Assembly: GCF_964656455.1 (NCBI RefSeq) | Contig: NC_135719.1 | Location: forward strand, 71,226,283-71,290,282 | Reading direction: 5' to 3' | From: Halichoerus grypus | Taxonomy: Eukaryota; Chordata; Mammalia; Carnivora; Phocidae | DNA: 64,000 bases | In this document: positions 34,791 through 44,396 of the stretch, in pieces | Layout of the letters: every line of letters begins with the position of its first letter | Numbering within the stretch: position 1 is the stretch's first letter | Made by a program: the position numbers and the translations under genes | Notes under the pieces: generated by a model | Seen by the model: only the letters and a program-made list of their open reading frames with translations | What the model was told of the DNA's origin: nothing | Database searches by the model: none

Positions 34791-35024
34791 ATGTTAAAAC
34801 TGCAATTGTTTTTTGGAGAACTCAACTATCTCCCCCTCATCGCCACTCTTCTCATCCCCCCCCCAACTCCTCCCTCCTCTCCTCAGTTTGCTGTCCTGAT
34901 GGGATTAAAGTGCTGTCCCCAGACTCGTGTATCTGAACTTTTATTGGGAATGATAAGGACCCGGGAGTCGTTGAGGCGACAGGCTATGGTTAGAAATTAC
35001 ATTGATTTTTTTTTTCCTTTCTAG

Positions 35025-35126
35025 CACCAGCAAAACCAAAATCGAATGTGGTGGCAGATCCTCCTCTTCCTACACAACCTCGCTTTGAATGCCGATGAGA
35101 ACAGGAATGGGGCAGGTCCCAGGTGA
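35025..35126 (+). CDS. BMF: BMF coding exon 3 (residues 152-184) and stop
   Basis: The acceptor follows a strong pyrimidine tract (TTTTTTTTTCCTTTCTAG, ending 35024). The exon encodes the C-terminal tail: a Gln/Asn-rich start (HQQNQN), then a hydrophobic stretch WWQILLFLHNLAL at residues 160-172, and a polar end ENRNGAGPR. The stop is TGA at 35124-35126. The hydrophobic tail is the segment usually credited with membrane or partner contact. This exon lies 12.3 kb from the previous one, so a transcript ending inside that intron would keep BH3 but lose this tail. Confidence 0.97.
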   Translation, partial: HQQNQNRMWWQILLFLHNLALNADENRNGAGPR

Positions 35127-37249
35127 GGCTGGGCTGCCCTCTTTGTATGGGGCACCCACCGCAGGAAGGACATCGGCGAGGACTGACGCTGTGTCTTGTG
35201 AAGTTTGTTCATTGCTGTTTTGCGTTTGCATTTTCAAAGTTTCTCTCTGTGTACATAAGACATGCCCCAAGCGGGGCCTCTTTCCCTGTTCAGGACCTCG
35301 ACCAGGAATGAGGGCCTTTGTCAAACACTGTTGAAGTTGAGGCTGATAGGTCTGTGATGTGGGACCTCCCAAGGGCTCTGACAAGTCTTCAGTGAGCTGT
35401 TGTTGAAGATGACCAGGTAGTGATGTCCTCCAGCGAGTGGACTGTAGTTTTCCCACAGGAGCTTGGTTAAGAACTAGGAGACTGGATTAGACTCCTGGTC
35501 CCGCCAGCGCTCTCTCGGCCTTCAACCGTGGTCGGGCCCGAGATCTGCCAGTCACACTGCTTTCATCCCCCAGGGCCTCGGCCAGGGGCTTTCCAGCTGA
35601 GCATGGCAACTTCCACGAAGGCCAGTCAGCCCGCTCCGTGTCTGGGTTCTCCTTTGGCCCAGCCAGTGCCTGGCCCAAGGGCTCAGGGATTCTCGCCCAG
35701 CTCCTGTCATCTCCAGCAGACCTCAGGGAGGGTTGGGTTTCTACAAGGACCCCTCAAACGTGCCGCAAAATGAACCAAACTTCTGGGGAGGCCTCGAGTC
35801 CTACTTGCTCCAACTCGGAGGCCCCAGGATTGGTCCCGAGGTGCAGGACCGCTGTCACCTCTGGGTGCCTGGGACTGGCCTGGGTGTCCACCACAGATGA
35901 GCCAAATAGCCAAGGAACGGGCCATAACCAGCAGCTTGTGCCTTCGTCAGCTCTTCTTTGAAAAGACCCAGCCAACAGACTGCTTTCCTCCCCCAATATC
36001 AGCACTCTGGGGCACACATGGGGCAGGATTACCGTGGGGCTGGGAAATGTGGTGGCCATCCCACCTGTGAGAGTCAGCCCGAGAGGAACCCAGACCCCTT
36101 GGTTTCCTTGGAAACAACATACCTCCTCCCGCTTATCCCCATTCCTTTTTCACACCTAGTGGGATACAGGAAGAAGCCAGCGCCATGGCTTTGTCAGCTG
36201 AACCGTGTCTTTTGGAGTAACAATGATTAGAGCGTGCAACCGTCAAAGCTGGGTACACATTTCCTGGCTTCCTTCAGCTTCCAGCTAGGCCAGAAGGGCG
36301 TGCTCTGGAGCTCAGCAGGCTCGCAGCTGCCTCTGAACTTCCCTTCTCTCCCTGCTGTGGCACTAATGGAGAGAATTTAAGGCAGCCAGGCTGGCAGCTC
36401 TGAAAGCAGATGCGGGGAATCTGAAAAGACACAGGGAATCTGTTAACCAGATACATAGAAATTAAATTATAATTTTTGCCTATGTAAGAAAAGATAACAT
36501 TGGTGCTAACATGAAGCAAGGCCCAAAGAAAAGGTGGCTTCCCTGGGCAGAGAAGACCTCAGGGCTACCCAAGGAAATTGGAGGAGTCCAAGTAGACTCT
36601 CAAATCTAAACAAGCCCAAGCTCCTCCAGTTCTACAGACAGGAGGTCTTCAGGAAGCATTAATCTACTGGATGTACAGTTGGGCAGGTTGTCCACTGCAC
36701 AAGGGCACCTGCCGAAGAAGGTAATGGAAGTTAAAATCAGCTCATGCTATGCCCACTAGGCTATATGCCCTAGTTTGGGGCTATGTCTGCTCAGAGGAAG
36801 GGGTGCCTTTCCTAATTTGCATGAAGGTGCCATATGGGCTCAGTGGCCCCAAGGTGAAAGACCTCAAACTGTACATTAGCCTTTGTTTTGTTCTGCTTGG
36901 ATGTTCTGGAGGTATTACCTCTTCTTGGCTAGAATTGTATTCTCAGGGTGTGTACCATGGTTTGTCTGCTAAGAAGATGGGTTCCTGCTTACAAGGAGGA
37001 GCCCAGGGAACAGGTGAAGACCAGCTCCGGGACACGCTGACCATTGTGAAATGCAGCCTTCTTTGCGTGTCTCCACACCATTTTAGGACGTGCATTGGAC
37101 ATGTGCCATTTTCCCCTCTCCTGGACCAAGGCGGTGACAGGCAGGCTGCTGGTGTATGCTCGAGTGGCACACAAGAAAACCAGGATTATTTCTGCCAGCC
37201 ACTTTGAACCCCTCTTAGCGGACTTCTGAGTGAGCTGAGTGAGAGAACA

Positions 37250-37255
37250 AATAAA
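37250..37255 (+). terminator. BMF: possible upstream poly(A) signal in BMF 3' UTR
   Basis: AATAAA sits in GAGAGAACAAATAAATGG, about 1.8 kb before the main signal. No strong GT-rich downstream element is obvious. If used, it would give a 3' UTR lacking the miR-221/222 site. Confidence 0.25.
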
Positions 37256-38843
37256 TGGTCCAGGGCCTCAATGCTGAGGCAAAGCCATCAGCTTCAGAGA
37301 TCTTGCCAGGCCCAGGCAGGATGTCCTGTGGCCTGCCCCGAGAACTAAGCCCAGAGTTTGACAAGCCCACCTGAACACTGAGCCTGGGGCCAGATGGAGG
37401 GTGGTCTGAGTGCACTGTCTCCATCTTATGGGAAGCCAGGAACTAACTCACTATCCTAAGCCAGCTGGGGCACAGTTTAAAACCCCCTCCTTCTCCCTTT
37501 TCCCCAAAACACCCAGGAGGTAAATAGCTCCTGGAAGAAGAGAGGTTCCTCCTGGCTGGCTGGTTTTAATTGGCCTAGTGATCTAGACTGGCCCCTGCCC
37601 CCTCTGTCTGGTGAGTTGGTCTGAACATTCCTCAAGTCCAGCCTCAGGAGACACATCCCTCTCTCTGGGCCCCCATCCCCCATCCCCCACCCCCGGGAGC
37701 TTGGCTGTCTCTAGTTAGGGGGTGGAGAATCAGATTTGGAGGGAGGGAGACTCTGACCTGGCTCCTGACCTGTAACCAGCTGAAGACTTGTGGAGTTTTT
37801 GTGGTTTGCTGAGGGTGAGGGGTGGGAGAGGGGCTGGAAACCTCCCTCTTATTATAGAAAAGCCCCAGAGGGAGGAAGCCTGGTAGTCAGGGTCAAAAGA
37901 GCCCTTCAGTTCAGAACCCTAGAGTTTCTGGAAGCTGGTAGACAGAACTGGGGAGAGAACCCCACTCAGGCCAGAGAGCTGACTCCCTCAGTGAGTTGGA
38001 GGACCCGGCATGGCCTCCCTGCCTTTGCCTGCTTCAAAGTTTGGGCTGCTGGAGGCCTGTCCCCATGGCCTTTTCTTGCTCAGTGCAAGGGAGAGAAAGA
38101 TCACCTCCCAGTGACCTCCCCAAGCCCTGAGGGGTGTGGGTCCATGTCTAGAGCTTATGTGGCAGGCATGCTCCAAACACTCAGAGGGGCCCAGCTGACT
38201 TGTCTCACTGTCCCCAGTGGCCCAGCCTCATCCATGGGGTGGCTCCAGCCTGGGCATAGAAGGGGGGGGCAGTGTTGTTTGGGATGGTCCAGCCACGGCC
38301 TCCAGTGGGGGCTGGGGAGCCACTGCGCCTGCCCCGGTCAGCAAGGAGCCCACTGAGAGCTGGCAAACTTGTGCCATTTGGTGGACTTGATGAAGAGGGG
38401 GTATGGAGAGTGGAGAGCAGCAAAAACAAAAAGACTTCTGCCTCCAGGGCTCTGCGGGGCTTCTGGGAATCAACGTTCAGGGCTGCAGGAAGCTGCAGGG
38501 CCCTCTGGGTGCAGGCAAATCCTTGGTGGGACGCTGGACCTTGGCTGGACTTGGTCCAGGAAAGGGTTAACTTACCCGCCCTCGAAGCCTCCTGGGCACA
38601 CTGTGGGCAGGGGGCACCTCGGCTGGTGGGGACTTGGAGCTTTGAGGGAATAACACAGAAAGCCGAGCTCTTGCAAAGATGCACCAGCCTTGCAGGCCAC
38701 GGGAGCTGGGAGCCGGCACCCAGGTCTGCCCTGCCCCCTTTTCTGCACGGGTGGCCAGCACCTCTCCCTGTTCTGTGAGCATCGCCCAGTGGGCCGCCCC
38801 ATCCCTGGGCCCACAGGGGCTGTCAGGGGGAGACCCAGTGAGA

Positions 38844-38851
38844 ATGTAGCA
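38844..38851 (+). promoter_or_regulatory. BMF: 8-mer miR-221/222 seed match in BMF 3' UTR
   Basis: ATGTAGCA is the perfect complement of the miR-221/222 seed (bases 2-8) plus the A opposite base 1. The preceding A extends pairing to base 9. It lies about 190 bases upstream of the poly(A) signal in AU-rich surroundings, a favourable position. BMF is a reported miR-221 target, so this is probably the conserved regulatory site. Confidence 0.65.
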
Positions 38852-39035
38852 TTTTGTTTAGCCCAGGTTAGCTGTCCTGGGTTCTAGGCACTCTGCCTCT
38901 GGGAGAGAGACAGGGAAAGAGAGGGAGGGAAATGGGGACCCATTGTTTTTTAACCTGTACAGAATACTTGGCTTTCTGTTCTTCACATGCATATGTGTGT
39001 GTGTATATTCTCCCCCATCAATTGGTACAATTTTT

Positions 39036-39041
39036 AATAAA
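39036..39041 (+). terminator. BMF: BMF poly(A) signal AATAAA
   Basis: A canonical AATAAA follows an AT-rich stretch (ACAATTTTTAATAAAACC). A T/GT-rich region comes 25-55 bases later (GGTCTTTCTTTTTCAAGGTGTG), as expected for the downstream element. Cleavage would fall at about 39055-39060. The resulting mRNA length fits the known gene. Confidence 0.75.
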
Positions 39042-39060
39042 ACCATTTAAAGCAAAGCCG

Positions 39061-39840
39061 GTCTTTCTTTTTCAAGGTGTGATAAAACTCCAAGGGGATC
39101 CCTTAGGGAATTAGAGACTCCTGACTTGTTTCTGGCTGCCATCCTGAGTTAGTCCCAGGCTCCCTGCTTTTATCAGGATTTCCTTTCCCCTCTGGGAGTG
39201 GAGAGGAGCCCTGCTGACCTCACAGTTAGCAGCACAGGAGAGGCCCCATGAGGTGGAAAGATCCGGGCTTTGGATCCAGACCTGGATTTGGATCCGGTTC
39301 CAGCTTCCACCAGCTGAACGATCTTAGGCAAATTGTGTCCCCTCTCTGAGACTTCCGCTCTTCCGTGAGTAGGTCAGCGACACCTGTCTGCAGAATAGAG
39401 GGGAAGGGCGGAGGCCCTCCGCAGGGGCAGCCTCGGGGACCGAAAATGCCTGGCAGCCCCTCCACCGCCCACCCCCCACTCCTGTGTCTGGCTGGGCTTT
39501 GGCTTCTTTTTATGAAGGTAGCATCTCAGGAGGGAGGTATGCTAGTTGGAGGGGGACTTCTGGTTTGCCTTTCTTTGTGGATTAACAAGGTGTCTGACTC
39601 AAAAGGGTAATTTAAAGCCCTTGACGGAATTCTGAAAATCCTCAGAAAAAAACCACTTCTGGTCCTATGAGCAGTGAGCTGCGGGCCAAAGGGCCAGCTC
39701 GCCTTATCCACCTTATCTGTGCGGGGTCTCCGTGATTTAGGAGGCCTTCAGCTCTCCGAGGGCCAGCTTTGGGCTCCAGTTCCTACCCTCATAGACAATG
39801 GAAGCTTTCATGTCAATTGTCGTGCCTTGCCTCTTCATTT
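39061..39840. other. 3' flank of BMF, no feature recognised
   Basis: The sequence between the BMF poly(A) signal and the first downstream SINE shows only a possible decayed MIR-like piece near 39240-39400 (CCAGCTGAACGATCTTAGGC). Confidence 0.5.
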
Positions 39841-40011
39841 TTTTAAAATATTTTATTGATTTTATTTATTTGAGAGAGAGAGCATGAGTTGGGGGGTGGC
39901 AGAGGGGGAGGGAGAAGCAGGCTCCCCACGGAGCAGGGAACGATCCCAGGACCCTGCGGTCATGACCTGAGTAGAGGGCAGAGGCTTAACCGACTGAGCC
40001 ACGCAGGTGCC
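39841..40011 (-). repeat. Can-SINE
   Basis: Reverse copy with flanks CCTTGCCTCTTCATTT (39825-39840) and CCTTACCTCTTCATCT (40012-40027), an imperfect duplicate. Confidence 0.93.
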
Positions 40012-40071
40012 CCTTACCTCTTCATCTTATGGATGAGTAAACTGAGGTCCAGAAAGGGGATGTAATTTTCT

Positions 40072-40280
40072 TTTTCTTTTTTTTTTTTTTTTTTAAGATT
40101 TTATTTATTTATTTGACAGAGAGAGACAGCGAGAGCAGGAACACAAGCAGGGGGAGTGGGAGAGGGAGAAGCGGGCTTCCTGCCGAGCAGGGAGCCCGAT
40201 GTGGGACTCGATCCCAGGACCCTGGGATCATGACCTGAGCCGAAGGCAGACGCTTAACGACTGAGCCACCCAGGCGCCCC
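40072..40280 (-). repeat. Can-SINE (young-looking)
   Basis: Reverse copy close to consensus. Perfect 16-bp duplicates GGGGATGTAATTTTCT at 40056-40071 and 40281-40296. Confidence 0.97.
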
Positions 40281-40764
40281 GGGGATGTAATTTTCTATAT
40301 GGGCTTTTTAAATAGCTGAGTCAGTCTGAGGGGGCTGCCCCCATCCACCCAGGTTTCCATCTGGAAATTGCAGTGCTCTTGCCCAGATCTGCAGGGAAGC
40401 CAAAAGTTGTCTATTTTTAATGCCAAATAACTGCCTCTTGTCCTGTAAAACATGGCACTTCTGACCACTCTATATTTGGACAGAGAGATTTATTTTTACT
40501 GGAGTGTGGTAGAAGCGGGGCCTGGTGCCACATCCGGATGTTCTTGTACATTGCACGCGCTGGGTTGTAGTCGAGCCCATTAAGCAGTTCCTGTGAGGTA
40601 CACAGGGAATTAGTAGGTGATTGGTGAGAGGAATGTCTTTCAAGTCATCCGCCGCCACTTAAGGTAAGGCTGCACTCAGTTGCCCAGGCTAGAAACCTCA
40701 GAGCTCACCCTGTCCCACCTTCTCCCTCCCTCTCTCTCTCTGATCCCTCCAGAGGAAGTCCCTT

Positions 40765-41020
40765 GAGATGGTAAAGGCACAGCTGCCTAAGTTTGAACCC
40801 AGGCTCTGCAGCTTACCAGCTAAGTGGCATTGGGCAGGTCATAGAGTCTCCCTTTGCCTCAGTTTCCTCATCTGTAAAAGGAAAATAGTACCTACCTCAT
40901 CAGGTTGCTGTGAGCATTAAATGTGTGAATACATATAGGGGGCTTACAGTAGTGCTTGGTACATGTTAAGTTTTCCATAAATGTTAGCTGTGAGTATTAT
41001 TAATAATATTATTGCTTTCA
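40765..41020 (+). repeat. near full-length MIR element
   Basis: Forward MIR with the landmarks in order: AGTTTGAACCCAGGCTCTGC, GGGCAGGTCATAGAGTCTCC, CAGTTTCCTCATCTGTAAAA, GTACCTACCTCATCAGG and GTGCTTGGTACATGTTAAG. Best preserved MIR in the window. Confidence 0.85.
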
Positions 41021-41081
41021 TTATTATCATCTGTAGGCAGCTGATCCATAAGCTCTGAGAATTCTTACTCAGAAGGGTCTC

Positions 41082-41266
41082 TCTCTCTTTTTTTAAAGAT
41101 TTTATTTGTTTGAGAGAGAGAGAGCATGAGAGAACACAAGCAGTGGAGAGGGAGAAGCAGGATGCCCACTGAGCAGGGAGCCCGATGCGAGGCTCGATCC
41201 CAGGACACCGAGATCATAAGCTGAGCCAAAGGCAGACGCTCAACCGACTGAGCCACCCAGGTGCCC
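41082..41266 (-). repeat. Can-SINE
   Basis: Reverse copy with flanks CTCAGAAGGGTCTC (41068-41081) and CTCAGAAAGGTCTC (41267-41280), one mismatch. Confidence 0.96.
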
Positions 41267-41299
41267 CTCAGAAAGGTCTCCTGCACCAATCCTCTTACT

Positions 41300-41510
41300 A
41301 TCTCTGCCACATTGTCTTAATATACCTCTTTTTGCCTGGATAACTGCAGAGTCCCCTAACTGGTCTCTTTGCCAAGCCCGGCCCTCCCACAGCACATCCT
41401 CCGTCGCCAGGGGAACTTTCTCAAAGACAGACCCAATCCAATCACTCCCCCCCTGGAAAAGTTGCCCTAGTGGATCACGTCCACATTCCTTATCCTGTCT
41501 CTCCAGCTAC
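41300..41510 (+). repeat. L2 LINE fragment
   Basis: CAGAGTCCCCTAACTGGTCTC, then ACCCAATCCAATCACTCCCC and GAAAAGTTGCCCTAGTGG follow L2 text. Confidence 0.55.
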
Positions 41511-41519
41511 TCCCTTGTA

Positions 41520-41830
41520 TTAGTATTCTGTATTTGTCTTCTTATATTCGCGTTCTGCACAACAAATTATCCCAACATTTAGCAGCTTAACACCACTAAC
41601 GTTTATTATTTCACAGCTTCTGTGGGTCAGGGCTTCAACACCCAAGGTGGCAGCTTTTGTTGAGAGGCTAATAGTATGGTGGGGATTCCTGGATCCTGGA
41701 GCAGCCCTTTGATTTACATGAAGTCAACTGAACAAGCTCAGCAACGGGCGTGGGGAGGGAATGGGAAATGCATGTAGGGATACAGTGCAGCAGATGAGCC
41801 TCCTGCCCTCCACTCAGCGAACGCGTGCCT
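41520..41830. repeat. old LTR- or DNA-type repeat, family unresolved
   Basis: ACAACAAATTATCCCAACATTTAG, GCTTAACACCACTAACG, TTATTATTTCACAGCTTCTG and GTCAGGGCTTCAACACCC follow a common old mammalian repeat that I cannot name with certainty. Confidence 0.4.
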
Positions 41831-42203
41831 GGACTGAGTGTGACGCGGGAACACGCATGACAGCCCTTTCCGGGCTTCATATCACACCAGCATCTTATCA
41901 CGCTCAGAGATAAATTTTTCTGGTCCGTGATAGCCCTAAATGTCAGGGGTTTCCTCCACTGCTCAACGGAAGCAACAGAACTCTCTTCCAACCTGAAGGA
42001 GAAGCTGGCTGTCTGGAATTTCCTGAGAAGTGATGGGTCTGCTTGTTGCACTTCAGGGGCATCGAAATGGATTTCCAAGGGCATTTTCTACTTCGCGTGA
42101 TTTTTGCCTTACAGGAGGTCTTAGAGCCAGTTCCTGTGAAAAATGAGACTCTAAAAATAAGATATAAAAAATAAAAAATAATAAAAATTAAAATAAAAAA
42201 AGA

Positions 42204-42411
42204 GGGGGCCCTGGGTGGCTCAGTTGGTTAAGCGTCTGCCTTTGGCTCAGGTTATGATCTCAGGGTCCTGGGATCGAGTGCCGCGTCCAGCTACTTTCTC
42301 AGCGGGGAGCCTGCCTCTCCCTCTTCCTCTACCCCTCCCCCTGCTTGTGCTGTCTCTCTCTCTCTCTCAAATAAACAAATAAAATCTTTAAAATAAATTA
42401 AAATAAAGATA
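42204..42411 (+). repeat. Can-SINE with extra A-rich DNA inside its target duplication
   Basis: The + copy starts GGGGGCCCTGGGTGGCTCAG. Duplicates AAAATGAGACTC lie at 42140-42151 and 42413-42424. Between the left duplicate and the SINE head there are about 52 A-rich bases that do not belong to the SINE consensus. Confidence 0.9.
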
Positions 42412-42424
42412 GAAAATGAGACTC

Positions 42425-44195
42425 AATCTGACCACTCAACCCAGTTACCCTGCCCTTAATCCCCTACTTCCCGGAGGGGAAGTTTTTGCCCTCCTGAATG
42501 GGCAGACTCGATGTGGAATTGGAATTGGGATTGCCCTGAAGAGGGGGAGGAGGGTAAGGGATGGAAGTGGTGTCCTATCCTGCTTCTGCTGCCGTTCAAA
42601 GGTCTCTGGCTCCATGCTGCTCTGCAGGTGGGTCTGTCACTAGCATTTGAACTCATGTCAAGCCCTGCTCACGAGAGAAGACAAGATCCACTGAGTGAGT
42701 GCATGGTACTGCCTGAGCCCCTCACCATGAGTGACACATCACTCCAAGCCCATGCACAGCTTCAAAAGACACAGGCCATGTGATCCCTGCCCTCAAAATT
42801 AGGTCGCAAAAGAAATCCAGTTGCTATGAAGCAGGGGAAACCCTACCTGACTAGGATTAAGGAGGCTAGGTTTTTAAGCTGACTCTGTCCCTAACTGCCT
42901 CGGTGACTTTGGGCAGGGACCTGACTTCCCCTCTCTAGTCCTTGGTGTTCTTCCTCGTCTATAGATTGGGGTAGGACCAGACTGCATACCTATGACCCAC
43001 CCAGCATTTTATTCAGCAGTCTTTGCTGGGTCTTGAAGTCTTGAGATTCTGCTGGAAACTATCTAGGAATCTTCTCTTTGGGAGGTGGCACAGACTATAG
43101 AGACTCAAGAATCTAAGGTTTCAGGAAATTTACTGAGTCTCTTCATCTGTCACTTGGTCCCCGGGTTTAAGGACTCTAGTTTTGTTGCAAAGGAAAATAA
43201 AAAGAATGAGAACGACAAAAACTTAGAAACCAAGGCAGGCCCTTTCCTCATTCGTCACCGACTTTGCTTATACCACAAGAAGTCACCTTTCCCTCCTGCA
43301 CCGTTCATCCTCGCCTCCGCCTTGAAGGAAGCTGGCGCAGTTCCTGGAGGTGCTTGTGTTTCTTGTGCTGCATTCTTGATTCCAGGGATGCACCCTTCTC
43401 CATTGTCAGCACACCCGGAGACTAAAGCTGTGATCATGGTCTGGCCTTCTGGAGGCCACCACCCCAGCCCAGACGGGTATCTGTGGCCACAGTCGTCTCT
43501 GCAACCCTTCTAGCTTATCCAGGTTGAAGCGGGGGCGCTGAGCCTGGTGCCTTTCTATAAACTCAGGGAGGAAAGGGGCTTCTGGCTCGGATGTTCGTGC
43601 TGAATGAGCCGGTAGGAAGCAATCAGACGTTGAAGGTGAAGGGGAACATGGCCTGTGGCTGTCGGAGACCCAGAAGCTGTCAAGGGCAAAGGCCTGGGAG
43701 CTCTGTGCACCCCAGATAAAAGGTTCTTGTTTTTCACCTGAGTGAGTCCAGGGTTCTGCTCAGTGATCCTGTCTTTGAAGTGGAGAGGGTTCAGTGCCTG
43801 GCGGCAACCTCATTTCTAACACATCGTTACGTTTGCCAAGTGCCCTGGAGCAGGGGGTACAACTTCATAGATACTGACACATGCGCACACAGGCTCAAGT
43901 GGGCTGGGTGCTGCTTTACACAGTGAGCACAGAAAAACCCATGAGCCCCCAAGTCCGGAAGATCAAGCCTTGGGTCCCTGAGCCCCTTGCCTGAGCCCTA
44001 GGGCTTCGTACCGCCGCAGTATGCTGCTGTTTATTGCCGGTCCGTGCACATAACTTCAGTGATCCCTCCTTGAAACGTAGAGAAGAGCTGGTGACATCTT
44101 ATTGGCTGGAGAAACTGAAATCCACCTAGAAGACTGGATTTCATACCCTTAGCACCGCCTCTCACCACTGGCAATCATCACTTATCCGTTTTCTT
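42425..44195. other. no gene recognised
   Basis: This is apparently unique 3'-flanking DNA with short open frames. No repeat family stands out and no exon-like structure is recognisable. Confidence 0.45.
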
Positions 44196-44383
44196 TTTTC
44201 TTTTTAAGATGTTATTTATTTATTTATTTGACAGAGAGAGACACAGTGAGAGAAGGAACACAAGCAGGGGGAGTGGGAGAGGGAGAAGCAGGCTTCCTGC
44301 CGAGCAGGGAGCCCGATGCGGGGCTCGATCCCAGGACCTGAGCTGAAGGCAGACGCTTAATGACTGAGCCACCCAGGTGCCCC
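44196..44383 (-). repeat. Can-SINE with internal deletion
   Basis: Reverse copy. Perfect 13-bp duplicates TATCCGTTTTCTT at 44183-44195 and 44384-44396. The GGGATCATGA segment between CAGGACC and TGAGC is missing. Confidence 0.96.
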
Positions 44384-44396
44384 TATCCGTTTTCTT

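Larger units (their letters stand above)
22689..35024 (+). other. BMF: BMF intron 3 (12.3 kb)
   Basis: GTAGGC donor and CTTTCTAG acceptor. It contains two GT microsatellites, four MIRs, L2 and MER5 pieces, and three Can-SINEs (one heavily decayed, two well preserved), each listed separately. The remaining parts look unique. The last 800 bases before the acceptor are repeat-free and end in a strong pyrimidine tract. Confidence 0.9.
17920..39060 (+). other. BMF: BMF transcription unit (approximate extent)
   Basis: This is the only gene I can support in the window. It has a 5' untranslated exon ending at 18052, three coding exons and a long 3' UTR. Introns are 18053-20775 (2.7 kb), 21073-22527 (1.5 kb) and 22689-35024 (12.3 kb), all with GT donors and AG acceptors. 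The spliced coding sequence is 555 bases including the stop, giving 184 residues, the length I know for human BMF. The transcription start is not visible directly; 17920 is a conservative left limit inside the CpG-rich promoter. The 3' end is placed just past the AATAAA at 39036. BMF is a BH3-only BCL2-family protein that promotes mitochondrial apoptosis, notably in detached (anoikis) or stressed cells. In human the gene lies between SRP14 and BUB1B; neither is in this window. Confidence 0.95.
35127..39060 (+). other. BMF: BMF 3' untranslated region
   Basis: From the stop codon to just past the AATAAA at 39036 is about 3.9 kb. Added to roughly 0.7 kb of 5' exon and coding sequence this gives about 4.6 kb, consistent with the long human BMF mRNA. 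I recognise no SINE, LINE or LTR in it, unlike the sequence immediately downstream (SINEs from 39841). Several open frames of up to 188 codons occur, but they are GC-driven and none resembles a known protein. An earlier AATAAA at 37250-37255 could serve as a minor upstream poly(A) site. A miR-221/222 seed match lies at 38844. Confidence 0.75.

Noticed and set aside
37790..38356. 188-codon forward open frame
   Set aside because: It falls in the BMF 3' UTR and is produced by GC-rich sequence; no recognisable protein features.
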